The notes under the pieces: generated by a model
What the model saw: the letters and a program-made list of their open reading frames with translations, nothing else
Database searches by the model: none
What the model was told of the DNA's origin: nothing
Made by a program: the position numbers and the translations under genes
Shown: positions 11,176-22,970 of the stretch, piece after piece
How the letters are laid out: each line of letters begins with the position of its first letter
Numbering within the stretch: the stretch's first letter is position 1
NCBI GenBank assembly: GCA_018398805.1
Contig: JAGFBZ010000178.1
Coordinates: 620,001 to 684,000 of the forward strand
DNA: 64,000 bases
Direction: 5' to 3'
Origin: Hirundichthys speculiger
Lineage: Eukaryota > Chordata > Actinopteri > Beloniformes > Exocoetidae

Positions 11176-12582
11176 ATGAGGATTTGGCAAATCTTTCTTT
11201 AGTGAAATCCACATACTCAGCTCTGCTGCTCTTCCCACAAATGCATTATCCTGACAGATGCAGCTACGTTTAAAAGGGAAATAAACAGGCTTTCCAACGA
11301 TATAAGATTTATTACTAAGGAAGCAAAGTTACAACGAAAAATCAATCTACCAAACACTAATGAGCTTATGTTTTGTGTTTAGCTCCTTTATTTCAGTTTT
11401 TACTTGTTTCCACATGCCGTCCTTACTCAGCCTTCTGTGCAATCTTTTTTCACCTCTTTCTCCCGTTTAATGTCCTTCTGTCTATCAGCTCAAGCTGATG
11501 TTTTCCTGCATGCCTTCTAGTTGTTTCCAACCATGCAGGGATGGCGACTCTCAGCTCTCACTCATTTACTCCCTTTCCCATTTTTCCGAGGGCCCTTTAG
11601 CTCCAGCTCTTGTGTCATTTTGTGCTGAACTGGAGACTGGACCCATTTATTATTGAAACACCTCTCAAGAGAGCATTTCTGGGGAGGTTCAATGGTCTCA
11701 TGCTTCAAAGAAGAAAGACCAATGAGGGTTCACTGACAGAGGAGGAAAGATGGGGCGCTACAGCTGGAGGAAACGAGCAGAAATTCGATGACACAGAAAG
11801 GCATCTGTTGGCGTGGAGGCCAGAAGGCGTGATGGAGGTAAGAGGAAGAAAACTGGAGGATGACTCATTTCAGATGTTTTTGCTCTGTGACAGAGAAGAA
11901 ACAAAGAGAGGAGGAAAATAAATCCTGAAAAAGATGAAACAGATGATACAGAAAGTGGAAGAAAGAGTGTGAGGAGCCAGAGAGGCTGTCACCAGAGGGC
12001 AGGATGTGCTTAGCAACAGCTAGCCAGAGCGCTCGATGCTGCAGCGAGCTGGAAAATGTGAAATACACTTGGCCTCACGTGCAACTATTGCTCTACATGG
12101 CAGGCAGACGCAGATCACTCCTGCGCCGCCAACACGTGGCCCACATGACAGGACAGTGCAGACCAGCAGCACCTCTTCGAGACGTGACACCTGTGTCACC
12201 TGTGCAGAGCCAAACGGATGTGCAGCTGCAAAGATGTTAACCACCGGCTAAACGAACCACTGCATCACCGTTTATTGCCTCGCAAATGCTGGTCGACGAC
12301 TTTAAATACCGTTAACGCTGCACAGTGGTTTTTGGAGCTTTATGTATGTACAGTATGTATGAGAGCGTTTAAAAACATCCCAAAGCTTGTTTGACACGCA
12401 CCACAGGGAGGTGCAAGCAGCGCCAAATAACACCTGCGATGCTCTTTAAATGCAAAAAACGCATCAAATGCACTGACGCAGGTTGAAGTGAGTTTGAGTT
12501 CTTGATATGACAACAGAAATGCCAACCCACATGCAGGAGATGCCACTGAAACATGTCAGCCAAGTCATGAAACTTGGGGAAA

Positions 12583-12607
12583 TAGATAAATAAATAAATA
12601 AATAAAT
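12583..12607. repeat. (AAAT)n / (ATAA)n microsatellite
   Basis: About five to six tandem tetramers of aaat/ataa in intron 20. Confidence 0.9.
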
Positions 12608-13329
12608 CTAGGTAATGGTGATGTCCATGATCACCACTCATGATGTCATGACTGTTTCAGCTAAAATATAATGCCACAGAAAAATTTCAGGCTCCATATC
12701 TGGAAAGTGTACATGGGTGAACAGAGGCGTATGACTGCTGTCCACCCCTTTCTGGGAAGAAGAGGGTTTTACTATAATTGTTTTTCACTGTGTTTGTGGT
12801 AATTACAGACATGAGACAGTGGTGGTGTTTCTCAGGAAGAAAAGACACCGGTGTCTCACAGCCATCTGAGCACCAGTAAGTCGCTACGTTGCAAAGGTTT
12901 TCATAAAACAAATAATGTATCCAACATTGGCTTAACTTAACATAAGTACAGAAAAGCAGAGTATCTGGAAAAACCCCTAATAATTAATCCTTTGACGTTC
13001 CAAAGACGATCAAATGCTGAGAACTCGACTACTGATGATGCAAATGATGAGCCAGTGCTGGACCGGCACAAACCCTGGAAATAATGTTACAGCTGCACAA
13101 GGGAGGTTTTTTTTCCTGTGTCAAGTCATACGTTTCACTTTTAGGAAGTGTTGTATGGTTCTCACAGTTGCTTCTATTATCAGCCCAGTGCACAAAAAGT
13201 AACATTGTGGCAACTGTGTGTCACACATCATCATTGTAGTAAGGGCTTTTTTTTTTTTTTAAATAAATAAATGACAGCAATAATAATAATATTGAATTAT
13301 AATAATAATAGTAGGTTTTATGTCTTGTT

Positions 13330-13505
13330 GTGGAGGCTGATGGCTGCTGGCAGGAATGATCTTCTGTATCTTTCTGTCCTGCAACAGACCTGAAGAAGCC
13401 TCTCACTGAACACACTCTGTTGTTTGATCACTGTGTCGTGGAGAGGGTGTGAAGAGTCCTCCATCATCTTCATCAGCCTGTGCAGCATTCTTTTTTGTAC
13501 AATCA
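13330..13505 (-). mobile_element. LINE-derived coding fragment
   Basis: The minus strand reads MLHRLMKMMEDSSHPLHDTV, then a variable stretch with SERLLQVCCRTERYRRS, then FLPAAISLHN. The pattern H-P-L ... CRTERYRRSFLPAAI-LHN is the C-terminal motif often seen in fish non-LTR retrotransposon proteins. It is a fragment with no RT core or endonuclease. An AT-rich, trinucleotide-rich tract (13240-13320) abuts it and may be the element's degenerate 3' tail. Confidence 0.55.
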
Positions 13506-13540
13506 CATGCTTGTTCAGAGAGATGTCTGTGGGTCTATAT

Positions 13541-13562
13541 GCATGTGTGTGTGTGTGTGTGT
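13541..13562. repeat. (TG)n microsatellite
   Basis: About ten TG dinucleotides in intron 20. Confidence 0.9.
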
Positions 13563-15609
13563 ACGTGAAAGCTTATTGCTACAGAAACGCGTTATGCTTT
13601 TGTGTGCTGGGTTCCTCTGTGTCCTTGAAGACCACAGGTGCTGTAAATATAAAATTATGGAGAAAGCTGAAATGTGTTTTTATCTGTCAAGGATGCAAAA
13701 GGGCACGGCTCCTGAACATTTCTAAACAGCTGTAGGAAAGTTAACCCCTGACAATGGATGACAAAAATGATTTCTAGTCTGAAAAGGACCACAGGATGGT
13801 TAAGAGGGACTAGACAACTGCAGCAAAGAATAATGTGTCGCAACTGAGCAACAGAAACTCAAGACTAATGCAAAATAAAAAAAAAACAGAGAACCTGAAA
13901 GCGCTGTCTTTAAAGAAGCTCATATCTGACAAACTCAGAAGAAAATAAAAAAGAGTCAAATCTTTTCACTTTGTTTTTGGGACTCTAACAGAAATAGATG
14001 TGGTATTCAGTGGAGGAAAAGCTTGATCTTCACTCGTCCGGAAAGAGAGGCCTGTGCATGTTTTTGCACGTGTAGTTGCACCGTCTCAGGAACGTCAAAC
14101 GTGGCTTTGTCTTCACTTTTTTAGACTACTTAGCGTTAGCAGGGCTCCGTCTTCGCTGTGAATGAACCGGAGCTGAAAGAAGCCAAACTCAGAGGAAGAG
14201 TGTGAAACATCACACCAGCCTCTCTCTGTAGCGTCACCTTGTGTTTGGATGCCAGCATTAACAGCCCCACCCCCATAATTTTTCAATATGATCTAACAGA
14301 GATGCCAGAGTTGTTGCATTAGTGCAAGTGATAGCAGCAGTAATATAATAAATCACTCCAAAAACAACTCCCAGTGTTCCTGTTGTCTTGCTGTTTTCCT
14401 GCACGTTTGTGTCCAGCAGCAACTGCATCAAGCATTTCTGGCTTCAATTCATTCCAAACTGCTGCAGAAAAGCTCACAGGGAGCTCTCGGCAGTCCTCTG
14501 TTTGCAGTCAGATGTGATAAAACAGAAAATGTATATAAAATTGCAACTTAATACATCTTTTTTTTTTTTCCCCAGGTGACACGATGAACAAAGCTCTGCG
14601 GGTCTCATGAAAGTAACTTCAAACCAGGCAGAAGGTGGAAGCCAAAGAACAAACGCGGATGACAAGTGAAGTCTCAGATGAACTCTTAAGACGAGCTCAG
14701 TGGCAACGGAGCCCAAAAGCTGAAAAACCAATTAACATAAATTGGTGCTCAGGTGTGTTGTAGTCTCTGGGCGACCGGCATCCATTTGTCTGTCGGCGCC
14801 GTTTGTTTATGCGCGCGGCACGATGCAAGATGGGAGTCTTAAAAAGTCTCGCTGGGAGGACGGGGCTTGGCCCGGCTTAGACGGGGGCGCAGCTTTGTGG
14901 GCAAGGGGCCAGTTGGTCTTTTAACCTGTTTACACAGGAACCACATGCCAGCAGAAAGGGCCCACAAGCAGCTGGAAAAGGGTTTAAATGAGCATCAAAT
15001 GTTGGATACACTGCATGAAAGGGTAATGAGAGTAAGCACTGTGCCAGGCTGCCTTTGTCATTTTTTTTTTTACTTTTCATCAAATATTTATTTTCATGCT
15101 TTTTTTTTTTCTTGTGTGGCGCTTATGTGCTTGATAAAAATCAGATGGGTGCTGAGGCTGAGTGTTTGATGAATCCTTTCGAGAGATGAGGAAAAGGGAG
15201 GACGATGACTTTCAACCACTGCTTTTCCTGTCAATGATGGAGGATCTCATCCTTCTGTGGAGAGTTAAATCCAGTGACTTATCTTTTGTTTTAATTTCAC
15301 ATTCTGCAAAATAAAAAGACGAACTCGGATGTGACAGAGCAACTGGGGAATCATGGGAACCTTGTAAGTTGAAATGCAACGTTGAGGAAAAGAAAAAGAC
15401 AAGGGAAGGGGGGCTCTCAAGTTTTACTTTCCTCTTTCCTGTGGGAGCGGAGTGAGTCAACAGTTTTTCGGCTCGCCAACAAATTGGCTGTCACGATGCG
15501 TGGTGGAGCCCGCCAATCACACGGAGGCAACAACAAGTGAGCAGGCTATGTAGAGCAGGAAAACATGCCCGCGTCCACTCTGTCCAATACCCTCTGTCAA
15601 TCTGCAGAC

Positions 15610-16267
15610 TAGGGATGGAACGGTTACCGGTATTACGGTAAAGCACGGTAAAAAATTTTACGCGATAACGATTACCGTTTATGTTTGACTTCATCTCATT
15701 ATCGCGGTCGATTACCAGGATATGTAATATCAGCCTCATTCAAGTCTGCGAGCTACTCGCGACTGTGTCTCGCGTGAATATGTAGCTTGTAACATCGGCA
15801 TCGTAACGTAATCATGGCGGAAAGTGGTGATAGCACGCAGGACATTTACCAACCCACTAAAATTACGAAATTCGAGGTCTGGGCATATTCTGTTTTTTCT
15901 TTTTTTTTTTTTTTTAAGAATGCAGAGGGACAATTGGTGTTCTTATCCTGTCTGCAGAGCACTTGTTAAAGTGTTTATTTAAATTTGCATCAGACAAATA
16001 AGCCTTGTTCCTGTTATTTATTTTACTCATTTAAAATAAAACCTCTTTCTGTGCCAGTTGTTTCCCTTTTAATGTGAAAGTTTCGTTTTGATAAGATTTT
16101 GGCTTCTGATGTTTTAGTATGACAAGAAAATTACAAGACTTTGTAAAATTATTTAAATGTATGTGTTTTTTTTTTTTGGGACATTTTTACAGCAATGTAA
16201 AATGTAAACCGTGATAATTTAGTCACTATAATCGAGATATCAAATTTTCCATACCGTTACATCCCTA
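15610..16267. mobile_element. hAT MITE, 658 bp, perfect 8-bp TSD
   Basis: Termini TAGGGATGGAACGGTTACCG and CCATACCGTTACATCCCTA are inverted, with subterminal 'taccg/cggta' repeats. The element is flanked by the perfect direct repeat ctgcagac at 15602-15609 and 16268-16275. An 8-bp duplication with TAGGG termini fits the hAT superfamily. The interior is AT-rich and has no transposase, so it is non-autonomous. The unmutated duplication suggests a comparatively recent insertion. Confidence 0.92.
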
Positions 16268-16416
16268 CTGCAGACCCTCTTTACATTTGACCCAGGAGCT
16301 CTTTTTCCTGAGTTTGCTTTGAGGGTTCAACTCTCCCAGATTCAGAGGTCCAAACTTCTCACTGGTGCCATCATGTTCTCCTGTTGATCTTACTCATTCT
16401 CATGCAGTCCACCATT

Positions 16417-16443
16417 CATTTATTCATTCATTCATTCATTCAA
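16417..16443. repeat. (ATTC)n microsatellite
   Basis: About six tandem attc units with one variant, on the plus strand of intron 20. Confidence 0.9.
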
Positions 16444-17489
16444 CAGTTTCTGCACATTAATCATCCCTTCTGTCTGTGTGTAGCCCACCTGCTCACCCAG
16501 GTGTGCAGTTTCCAAAGCCTAACTCGTGATAAAAACATGGGACCTAAGACCGAATGTAATCTCCAACAAGGATCTTATCGTGGTATGTCTGGGATAACAT
16601 CTTATAAAAGGCACTGATGTTTCTGCTACAATTCTACAAGCTGCTCTTCTTTCTCTGTATTCCAGGTTCATTCAGATTTTTGATGTGATGCTACCCAGGT
16701 ACTGCTCATGGGTAACTGTGGGTCGTCCACTGTGCAAATCAGTCTAGCCAAGGCTTCAACTTGTTTTGGCAGCAGTATAAGAATCCTCAAATGCGCATTG
16801 ACCCCAATAACTCATGACCAGATTTGAGCATTCACACCAGTTGCATCACATGCACATCTTAGCAGCTTCAGAGAAATTTCGACCCTTAAAAAGAAGCTAC
16901 TTGGTGTGCTTTGCTCTTGTTTTGAGGTCGGCAGCCTGTTCTGTTTGTGGCTGGGATGGCATCGGATTAGATTTTGCAGACCTTTATGTCTTACTCAAAG
17001 CAGATGAACTGCAGCAGAAGTGGGTTCAGTTCATTTGGAAAGATCACAATGTCTCATAAAAATATGCAAGAGGACATGACTTGAAAACAACTGGACTTCG
17101 CATTTAAGCCAGTAATTAGTTATTATCAGCAAACATTTACAGTTGAATCCTTTTTACGTTACGCCAACGTCAATAACATAACATGAGTATAACATCAAAG
17201 TCTCTGGTACCATCCTCTGGTACCCATTAAATAAATAACAAAACTCACTCAGAGTGGGTTTGGTACAATGTGGGAATCACCTTTCATGATAAATCCATAT
17301 TACAAGTAGAACTCCTGGTATTGTCTGTTAAAAGCTTTTTTTTTCTTGGAAGTCATAGGCTGTTCTTCGTCTGTTTCTTACTCATTTTGCTAGCTGGGTT
17401 AAATTTTGGCGCTCAATTGACCGAGATGTAACAGAGAATTTGGTCATTTTTCCAAGTAAAAGCTCGTTCAGACTCAGATAATAAAAAAC

Positions 17490-17567
17490 TATTTTTTTCT
17501 TGCACGGCCTGGTACCAGTTGATCCACGGCCCGGTACCAGTCCGCGGCCCGGGGGTTGGAGACCACT
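17490..17567. mobile_element. hAT-type right terminus, fragment
   Basis: The sequence ends GCGGCCCGGGGGTTGGAGACCACTAG and contains two 'cacggcc(t/c)ggtaccagt' direct repeats. It matches the inverted CAGTGGTCTCCAACCCCCGG-type ends widespread in vertebrate hAT elements. No left terminus was found within a kilobase on its left, so it looks like a solitary end. Confidence 0.6.
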
Positions 17568-17734
17568 AGTGTAGAGTCATACCAATGCTATTTTAAGAGA
17601 TTGCTTTTTTTTTTCTTTTGCACAATCAGTTAAACAGGTGAGTTTTCAGAGGTATAATAACTGTTGAAGTGGAACTCTGTTGTGTAAATTTGTGTAGTAG
17701 AACCAGAGCTTCAGAGATACGGGCCAGTTTTTAC

Positions 17735-17890
17735 CTATAAGGGAGTTGAGGGAAGAATACGAGGAAACCCGGCGCATCTTGTCGATGGTTTCAAAGGAGA
17801 GGATGTACTCATCATTGTCAGGGCTCCCCAGGGTGCTGCTGGCACTACTGCTGGTGCTCAGGTTACCAGGCGAGAAGGCTGCTGGTCCAC
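17735..17890 (-). CDS. rptor: Raptor exon 20 (about residues 748-801): contains the Ser792 AMPK site
   Basis: This 156-nt exon follows a cctag acceptor and ends ATAG|gtaaaa, phase 1 at both ends. It encodes GGPAAFSPGNLSTSSSASST, then GSPDNDEYILSFETIDKMRR, then VSSYSSLNSLI. MRRVSS retains the second AMPK phosphoserine (Ser792 equivalent; Met at -5, Arg at -3 and -4). This is the site whose phosphorylation recruits 14-3-3 and inhibits mTORC1 under energy stress. The GSP (about Ser771) site is also kept. Ala790 is Val here. There is one residue fewer than human near the start of the exon. Confidence 0.96.
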
Positions 17891-20623
17891 CTAGGAGGAA
17901 GAAAGCAAGACCTTATATAAAGCCTGTTCAAACAGAAAATAACCCGTTATTGTTATTGAAAAAACAAACAAAAACCTAAATTAAAACTTTAAAATGTGTT
18001 CAGTGTAAGGATGTCAGCAGCGCTTGCACTTGGAAGCTACATGCTCATAACTTCCATTTCAGCTCTCAGGTTCAGTTGTGTGACATTATAACTAACAATT
18101 TCAACAAACATTACTCTGACTCACACAATCCAAGACACAATGCATCCTCCTTTCAAACTGCAGGCCCAACGTGGAAATGAATATTGGTCGAGAATGGAAA
18201 CTCACTGTGCTCGGCTTACCGATGACAAACACCCCTGCATATTGTATTAAGTACTGAGAATGTGAATCAGAAATGGTGTCAGCAGTAGGTTAGCTATTTC
18301 ACCAAGTGCCACTGATTTAGTGCAACTCGGAACTCATGCATTACTCAGTCTGGCAGCAGGAGACAGAGAGCGGTTAGCTTTAGCCACCTGAATCACTGAG
18401 ATGTGACAGAAACACAGAAACAGGCTTTTGGAGTACAGAAGTGACAGCAGGTTGTTTGTTCAAAAAGCTGTGAGAGTAGAAGTTATAGTGAAGTGACTAC
18501 GGATGCCAGGATTATTTATCATTATTATGAAAAAACAAACATCCTGGATGTGTACAGTTTTTCTGCAATCTTTTCCACATTTCACAAAATCAAACTTTCA
18601 AATTAACTTTGCTAAAAAAAAAAAAAAAAAAAAGGTCAAATGTAGCAAAAAAATATTATTCCCTTGAAATGAGTATCATCGTAAAAGCAGAGCTAGATAT
18701 GCCAACACAAAAAGTACCTACAATAAAGGCATGTTAAAGTAAAAAGAGGATGATGGCGGCACAGTCGAAGGTTTTTGGAAGTAAACAGGCGAATCCTTGG
18801 GGGGTGCAATTAGGTTCGGCAAGCCAGTAAGATGATGGTGAAGATAATGTGATTAAATGCTAACCAGAGGCAACCGTTGGCTGAGGGAGTTTGTCTGGTC
18901 TCACTTGAGTCTTAAGGTACACATGTCAAGAACCGTCATCACGCAGTGCATGGCGAGCTGATGTGCCCCCAATGTACCCCGGTCTCTTGTGAACCATTTT
19001 AGTCGCCCAGTCAGTTCCTGCTCCATAACCCCACAGAGGCGTTGTGGAATGACCTCAAAATATATAGGCACATCTGTAAAAAGAGATGGTCAAAAATTCT
19101 TCCTAAATGTTGTACATATCTCAACCAGAGCTACTGAAAGTGCTTACTTGAGGTCAGTGGTTCCAAAGGAAGATTAACTAGCTTTTAACGTCCAAGGTTC
19201 CACTTATACCTCCAGCATTGTTAATGTTAAATGGCTGCGTTCAATAAAGACATGAGAAATTATAACTAACTGTATACTATAAACTTAAGCACATTGTGTT
19301 TGTCAATTGTTGTGAACCAGATTAAGATTGTATGGTAAACTTACTGGAGAAAAGCAGCACATTTCTTTCTCTTTCATTCTTTTGCCTGCAACTGTACTTA
19401 AACAACTGCTGAACTTCTGTCAGCATCAATCTTTCCCATTGCAGTTCATTAAGCTGCAGGCTGCACTTCAGCACTATGGACAGTTCCCCCTTACCATTAC
19501 TGATCAGACCGAGACAGAGCAACTCCACGAAACTCTTTGTTTCACTGCCATTTGTGTACCAGTATTGAGCCATACTGCTACTGACAATCAGGCAAGAAAC
19601 TATTAAGTCACTTTTTGGAAGTCGGATAGAGCAGGGACATTAGACAAATTAATTAACTTGCTAATTAAGTAGCTGGAAGGAAAAAAAATAGGATCAAGGA
19701 ATACTTACAATGGAGAGCCCAACTCTGGGCTTTGAAAAGAAGACTGGCAGACTACTTTCTGAGAAATGACTACTGACATAAGATATTGATAAAACTGAAA
19801 AAAAAAAAAAAGCCATTCATAAATGATGCCTCTAATACAACGGTGAAACTAAAACAACATCTGGAAAATTCTTAGGAGAAACTGTCAATGGCAACGTTTT
19901 CAAAGTGCATTTGAATCAGCAAGGAAAAATTGAACATGCGTTTTTTCTCCCTTCTTCATGTGTCCTACATTCCAAGTTAAGATTTACTACTTTGAAACAG
20001 AATAAATGTCACTCAAAATGACGCTGTTCCACAGGTCTCACAATGAACACAGTTCAGATTTCCAGTTTCATGACGGCGTCACTGCCGCTCTGGAACAATT
20101 CTTGTTTGTTTGGTGCTTCAGCCACATCCACAAAATCATCATCAACTCCACAACCATCAAGTACTTTGGCACCAGCGTTTTTAGAAACACTAGCCGGCCT
20201 GAAAAAAAAATCCAGTTATTGTTTGTCACAACTCTCCGTGTCACGTGACATTGAAGCGGGAGTGATTGATACAGTTTGTGCAGTTTTGCCTGGAAAAATT
20301 CAAGCACTTTCAAGGTTCATAAAAAAAAAGAAAGAAATGTATACATGCACACCATGCATGAGTATTTTTTTCTTTAAATTATCTTTAAAAAGCATGTTAT
20401 TATGTTGTAAAGAACCAACATTATGTTTTCTAAAAGGACAAGAAGTTAAAAGAAAATGCAAATCTTTCTTGTTTTCAAATATGCCATTTTTTGTAAACTG
20501 ACTTTACTTTCCAACACCTAATTAATTTTGTCAAACTAAGAAGCTGCTACAATTTCTATCCATCTTAAGATGAGAAAGAAGCAACTACGTGCCACTCCTA
20601 GAATAATTACACACGATCTAAAG

Positions 20624-20847
20624 CAGGGGTCTCCAATCTCTGTCCTCAGGGGCCGGTGTCCTGCAGGTTTTAGATGTTTCCCTCCTTCTTCACACTCTGA
20701 TACAAGTGACTGAGTCATTAACAGACATGTCCTGACCTTGATGACAAGATGATGACAGCCACTAACTAGGATTAGGTGTGTTAAAACAGGGAAACATGCA
20801 GAACCTGCAGGACACCAGTCCTCCAGGACTGAGATTGGAGACCCCTG
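20624..20847. mobile_element. MITE, 224 bp, near-perfect TIRs and perfect 8-bp TSD
   Basis: The ends CAGGGGTCTCCAATCTC and GAGATTGGAGACCCCTG are exact inverse complements over 17 bp, extending to about 23 bp with one mismatch. Flanks are the perfect direct repeat atctaaag (20616-20623 and 20848-20855). The CAGGG terminus and 8-bp duplication indicate hAT. It is too short to code for anything and is one of the best-preserved insertions in the window. Confidence 0.95.
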
Positions 20848-21485
20848 ATCTAAAGTATGAATTAAACTCAGCACCAGATGCTATCATTTGTTCTTGTAGC
20901 GATGGGATTCACATTCACTCAGATGGTTTTTCTGCAATAACAATTTGCACAGTACATGCAATATTTTATACTTATTATTAGTTATTATTTTATATTTATA
21001 TTTTATGGACAACGGTACAGTACTGTGCAAATGTCTTTGACTGGCTGGTTAATGGGTTGGCTGATTATCGGCCATTTTTAATGATCTTAATTAGACAGTG
21101 TAAAACCCATATTGATCAACTTCTAGATAACATGGTCACAAGAGAAAACCACACAATGTTCAGAACAACACGACTCTACAAGCAAAGGTCAGTGTTTACT
21201 GTGACTTCCCTCAAGACCAAGAAGATGAACAGTTCCTCTTTTTCAGGAGATTGTCTCATACAGATGTTTGCCATCATATAATTTATATTGAGTTCTATTT
21301 TAGGTTAAGTTTATTATCATCCTGGATCTTAAAGAAAATAGTTATGGATGTCATGAAAATGTTGATGAAACAGCACGACTGGGGGGGTCAAGACAATAAG
21401 ATTAAAAACATGTTTTTAAGGCATATTGGTAACACGAAATCCTGCCTAGGCTTCATACACATTAACCATAATGTCATGTGATTAT

Positions 21486-21617
21486 AGGGATAATAGGAGT
21501 TTTTATGGGAATAATATGGTCTAATAAATAAATCGATCTAACTAATGTGCGTGGCAGTGAGAGAAAGCTGCTTGCATTGTAAAATCATCTTGAACGGTCC
21601 CTCGACTAAAACGACAC
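21486..21617 (+). repeat. Dispersed repeat, copy 1 (related to 42430-42600)
   Basis: Shares with 42430-42600 the ordered blocks 'aataaat-atct-a-taatgtgcgt', 'ggcagtgag-gaaagc', 'ttgtaaaa-ca--ttga-cggtccct'. It resembles the 3' tail of a fish retroposon family ('gcaccttgagcggtc...tatataag'). Only the tail is present, so the class is unsure. Confidence 0.5.
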
Positions 21618-22385
21618 AATGTGAGCGTTGTTGTTCTTCACAGTTGTTAATGTTCAGGCTGGAAGCTTAAAAGCTCTGCATCACTGCATTAACACCGTCA
21701 TTATGATTATATTTAGTCGTGTTTCCCAAGTACCTTTCCTGAAACACATTTACAAACCAACAACATGCCTTTTGCTGTTTTTTCTGTATACTTGGATAAA
21801 ATCGATGCGTATTAATGTGAATCGTCTCTACTGATTCTGTGCGTTCTCCTGACAGGGATAATGACCCTGACAGGGCACTTTCAACATCTGTATGAGTCAT
21901 TGAAACATTGACATTGAAACAGCAGATTTAAAGCACATGAAAGTTACTTGTCCAAGTTTTATTTTGGCCTGATACTCTGGTCTGACATTTTACACCGTCT
22001 CCTTTCACTGCAGATTCCATAAATGAGTGGGTCATTATCAGGATGCAAAACTCTCACTTCCACATCATGCTGCACACAGTTCCTCTGAATTATCCAGCTC
22101 GTTAATTCGCTCGCTAGTGGTTAGCATAAACATGTTTCCGTAACGTCTAATTTGACCTTATTCATATAAATGTACCTGTCATGTGTCTGGAGACCCTCAG
22201 ACTCAGGCCTGTTTGTATCACCAGCAGGAGGCGGCTCTACAACTGCTCTAGTTTACTCGGTGTCGTCACCTCCAACTGTGTTTTTGGTCATTACAGACGG
22301 AAACTCACATCAGGATCATACTGGTACATAACAGTCACAGTTACGATGCCCTAAATAATAATAATTCGTAGGCTACTACACTGCA

Positions 22386-22518
22386 CGGTTTAAAGTTCCA
22401 TGACTTTTTCCAAAATGTTGTGGGTTTGATAAAATTCCAAAACTTTTCCGGGCCTGGAAATTCTCATTTTTAAATTCCATGACTTTTTCAGGATTTTCTG
22501 AACTGTGCAAACCCTGTA
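22386..22518. repeat. AT-rich interspersed repeat with 'attccatgactttttc' units
   Basis: Two direct copies of 'ttccatgactttttcc/ag' and an end reading 'gtgcaaaccctgt' resemble a common fish MITE whose terminus reads CAGGGTTTGCACAG on the other strand. No clear partner terminus or TSD was found. Confidence 0.45.
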
Positions 22519-22829
22519 ACCAGTGTGTTCTTTTCTACTCTCCACAGCTGGGACCAAGCAGAAAAAGCAAGCATCATTTTAAAAGATAATATCTTGTCCT
22601 AACAGTGTTACGGGTGTTGCTGCATTTATCCATGGTAGTGCTGGTACTGGTTTGTGGATGCTATGACTGAACTACAATGATTGTCAACAGCTGATTAAAA
22701 CCTAGATAAAAGCAGTTTATCTTCAGAGTTGCTATCGGGTCTTAAAGTAAAGATAAGCTAGTTTGGAGAATATTACGGGGACACCCCCCAATCACATTCG
22801 CATTATTCAACTGACTAAATCTCCCTTAC

Positions 22830-22970
22830 CTTCTTCATTGAGGTTGAGGTTCTGCAGGCTTTTGTTCAGGTTGCGGGCAGTGGTAGCAGCTCGGATGTTG
22901 GTGTAGGAGTTCACGGATCGCAGACGGGGGATGGCCGGGCTGTCTCTCACTGGAGTCAGGTTACCGGGCT
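22830..22970 (-). CDS. rptor: Raptor exon 19 (about residues 701-747): contains the Ser722 AMPK site
   Basis: This 141-nt exon follows an attcag acceptor and ends GAAG|gtaagg, phase 1 at both ends. It encodes EPGNLTPVRDSPAIPRLRS, VNSYTNIRAATTARNLNKSL and QNLNLNEE. LTPVRDSP retains the Thr706 (CDK1-type) and Ser711 equivalents. RLRSVNSYTNIR retains Ser722 with Leu at -5 and Arg at -4, but the adjacent Ser721 of human is Asn here. The exon is two residues longer than human near its start. The ARNLNKSLQNL segment is strongly conserved. Confidence 0.96.

Larger units (their letters stand above)
9665..17734 (-). other. rptor intron 20
   Basis: 8070-bp phase-1 intron. It contains a LINE 3' relic (10380-11175), a LINE-derived fragment on the minus strand (13330-13505), a hAT MITE (15610-16267), a hAT terminus (17490-17567) and microsatellites at 12583-12607, 13541-13562 and 16417-16443. 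The stretches 11200-12550 and 14000-15600 show nothing I can identify. Confidence 0.8.
17891..22829 (-). other. rptor intron 19
   Basis: 4939-bp phase-1 intron. It holds an A-run (18614-18633), a MITE with perfect TSD (20624-20847), a dispersed-repeat copy (21486-21617) and a repeat with 'ttccatgactttttc' units (22386-22518). At 21014-21040, 'cagtactgtgcaaatgtcttt' resembles a Tc1-type terminus but lacks a partner. Nothing was recognised in 18640-20600. Confidence 0.8.

Noticed and set aside
20043..20501. 152-codon open frame on the plus strand
   Set aside because: Longest unexplained frame, but low-complexity and Ser/Phe/Lys-rich with no recognisable motif; opposite strand to rptor; no promoter or splice evidence.
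21014..21300. Tc1-type terminus (cagtactgtgcaaatgtctt) suggesting another transposon
   Set aside because: Only the end motif resembles Tc1; no inverted partner or transposase remnant could be confirmed.
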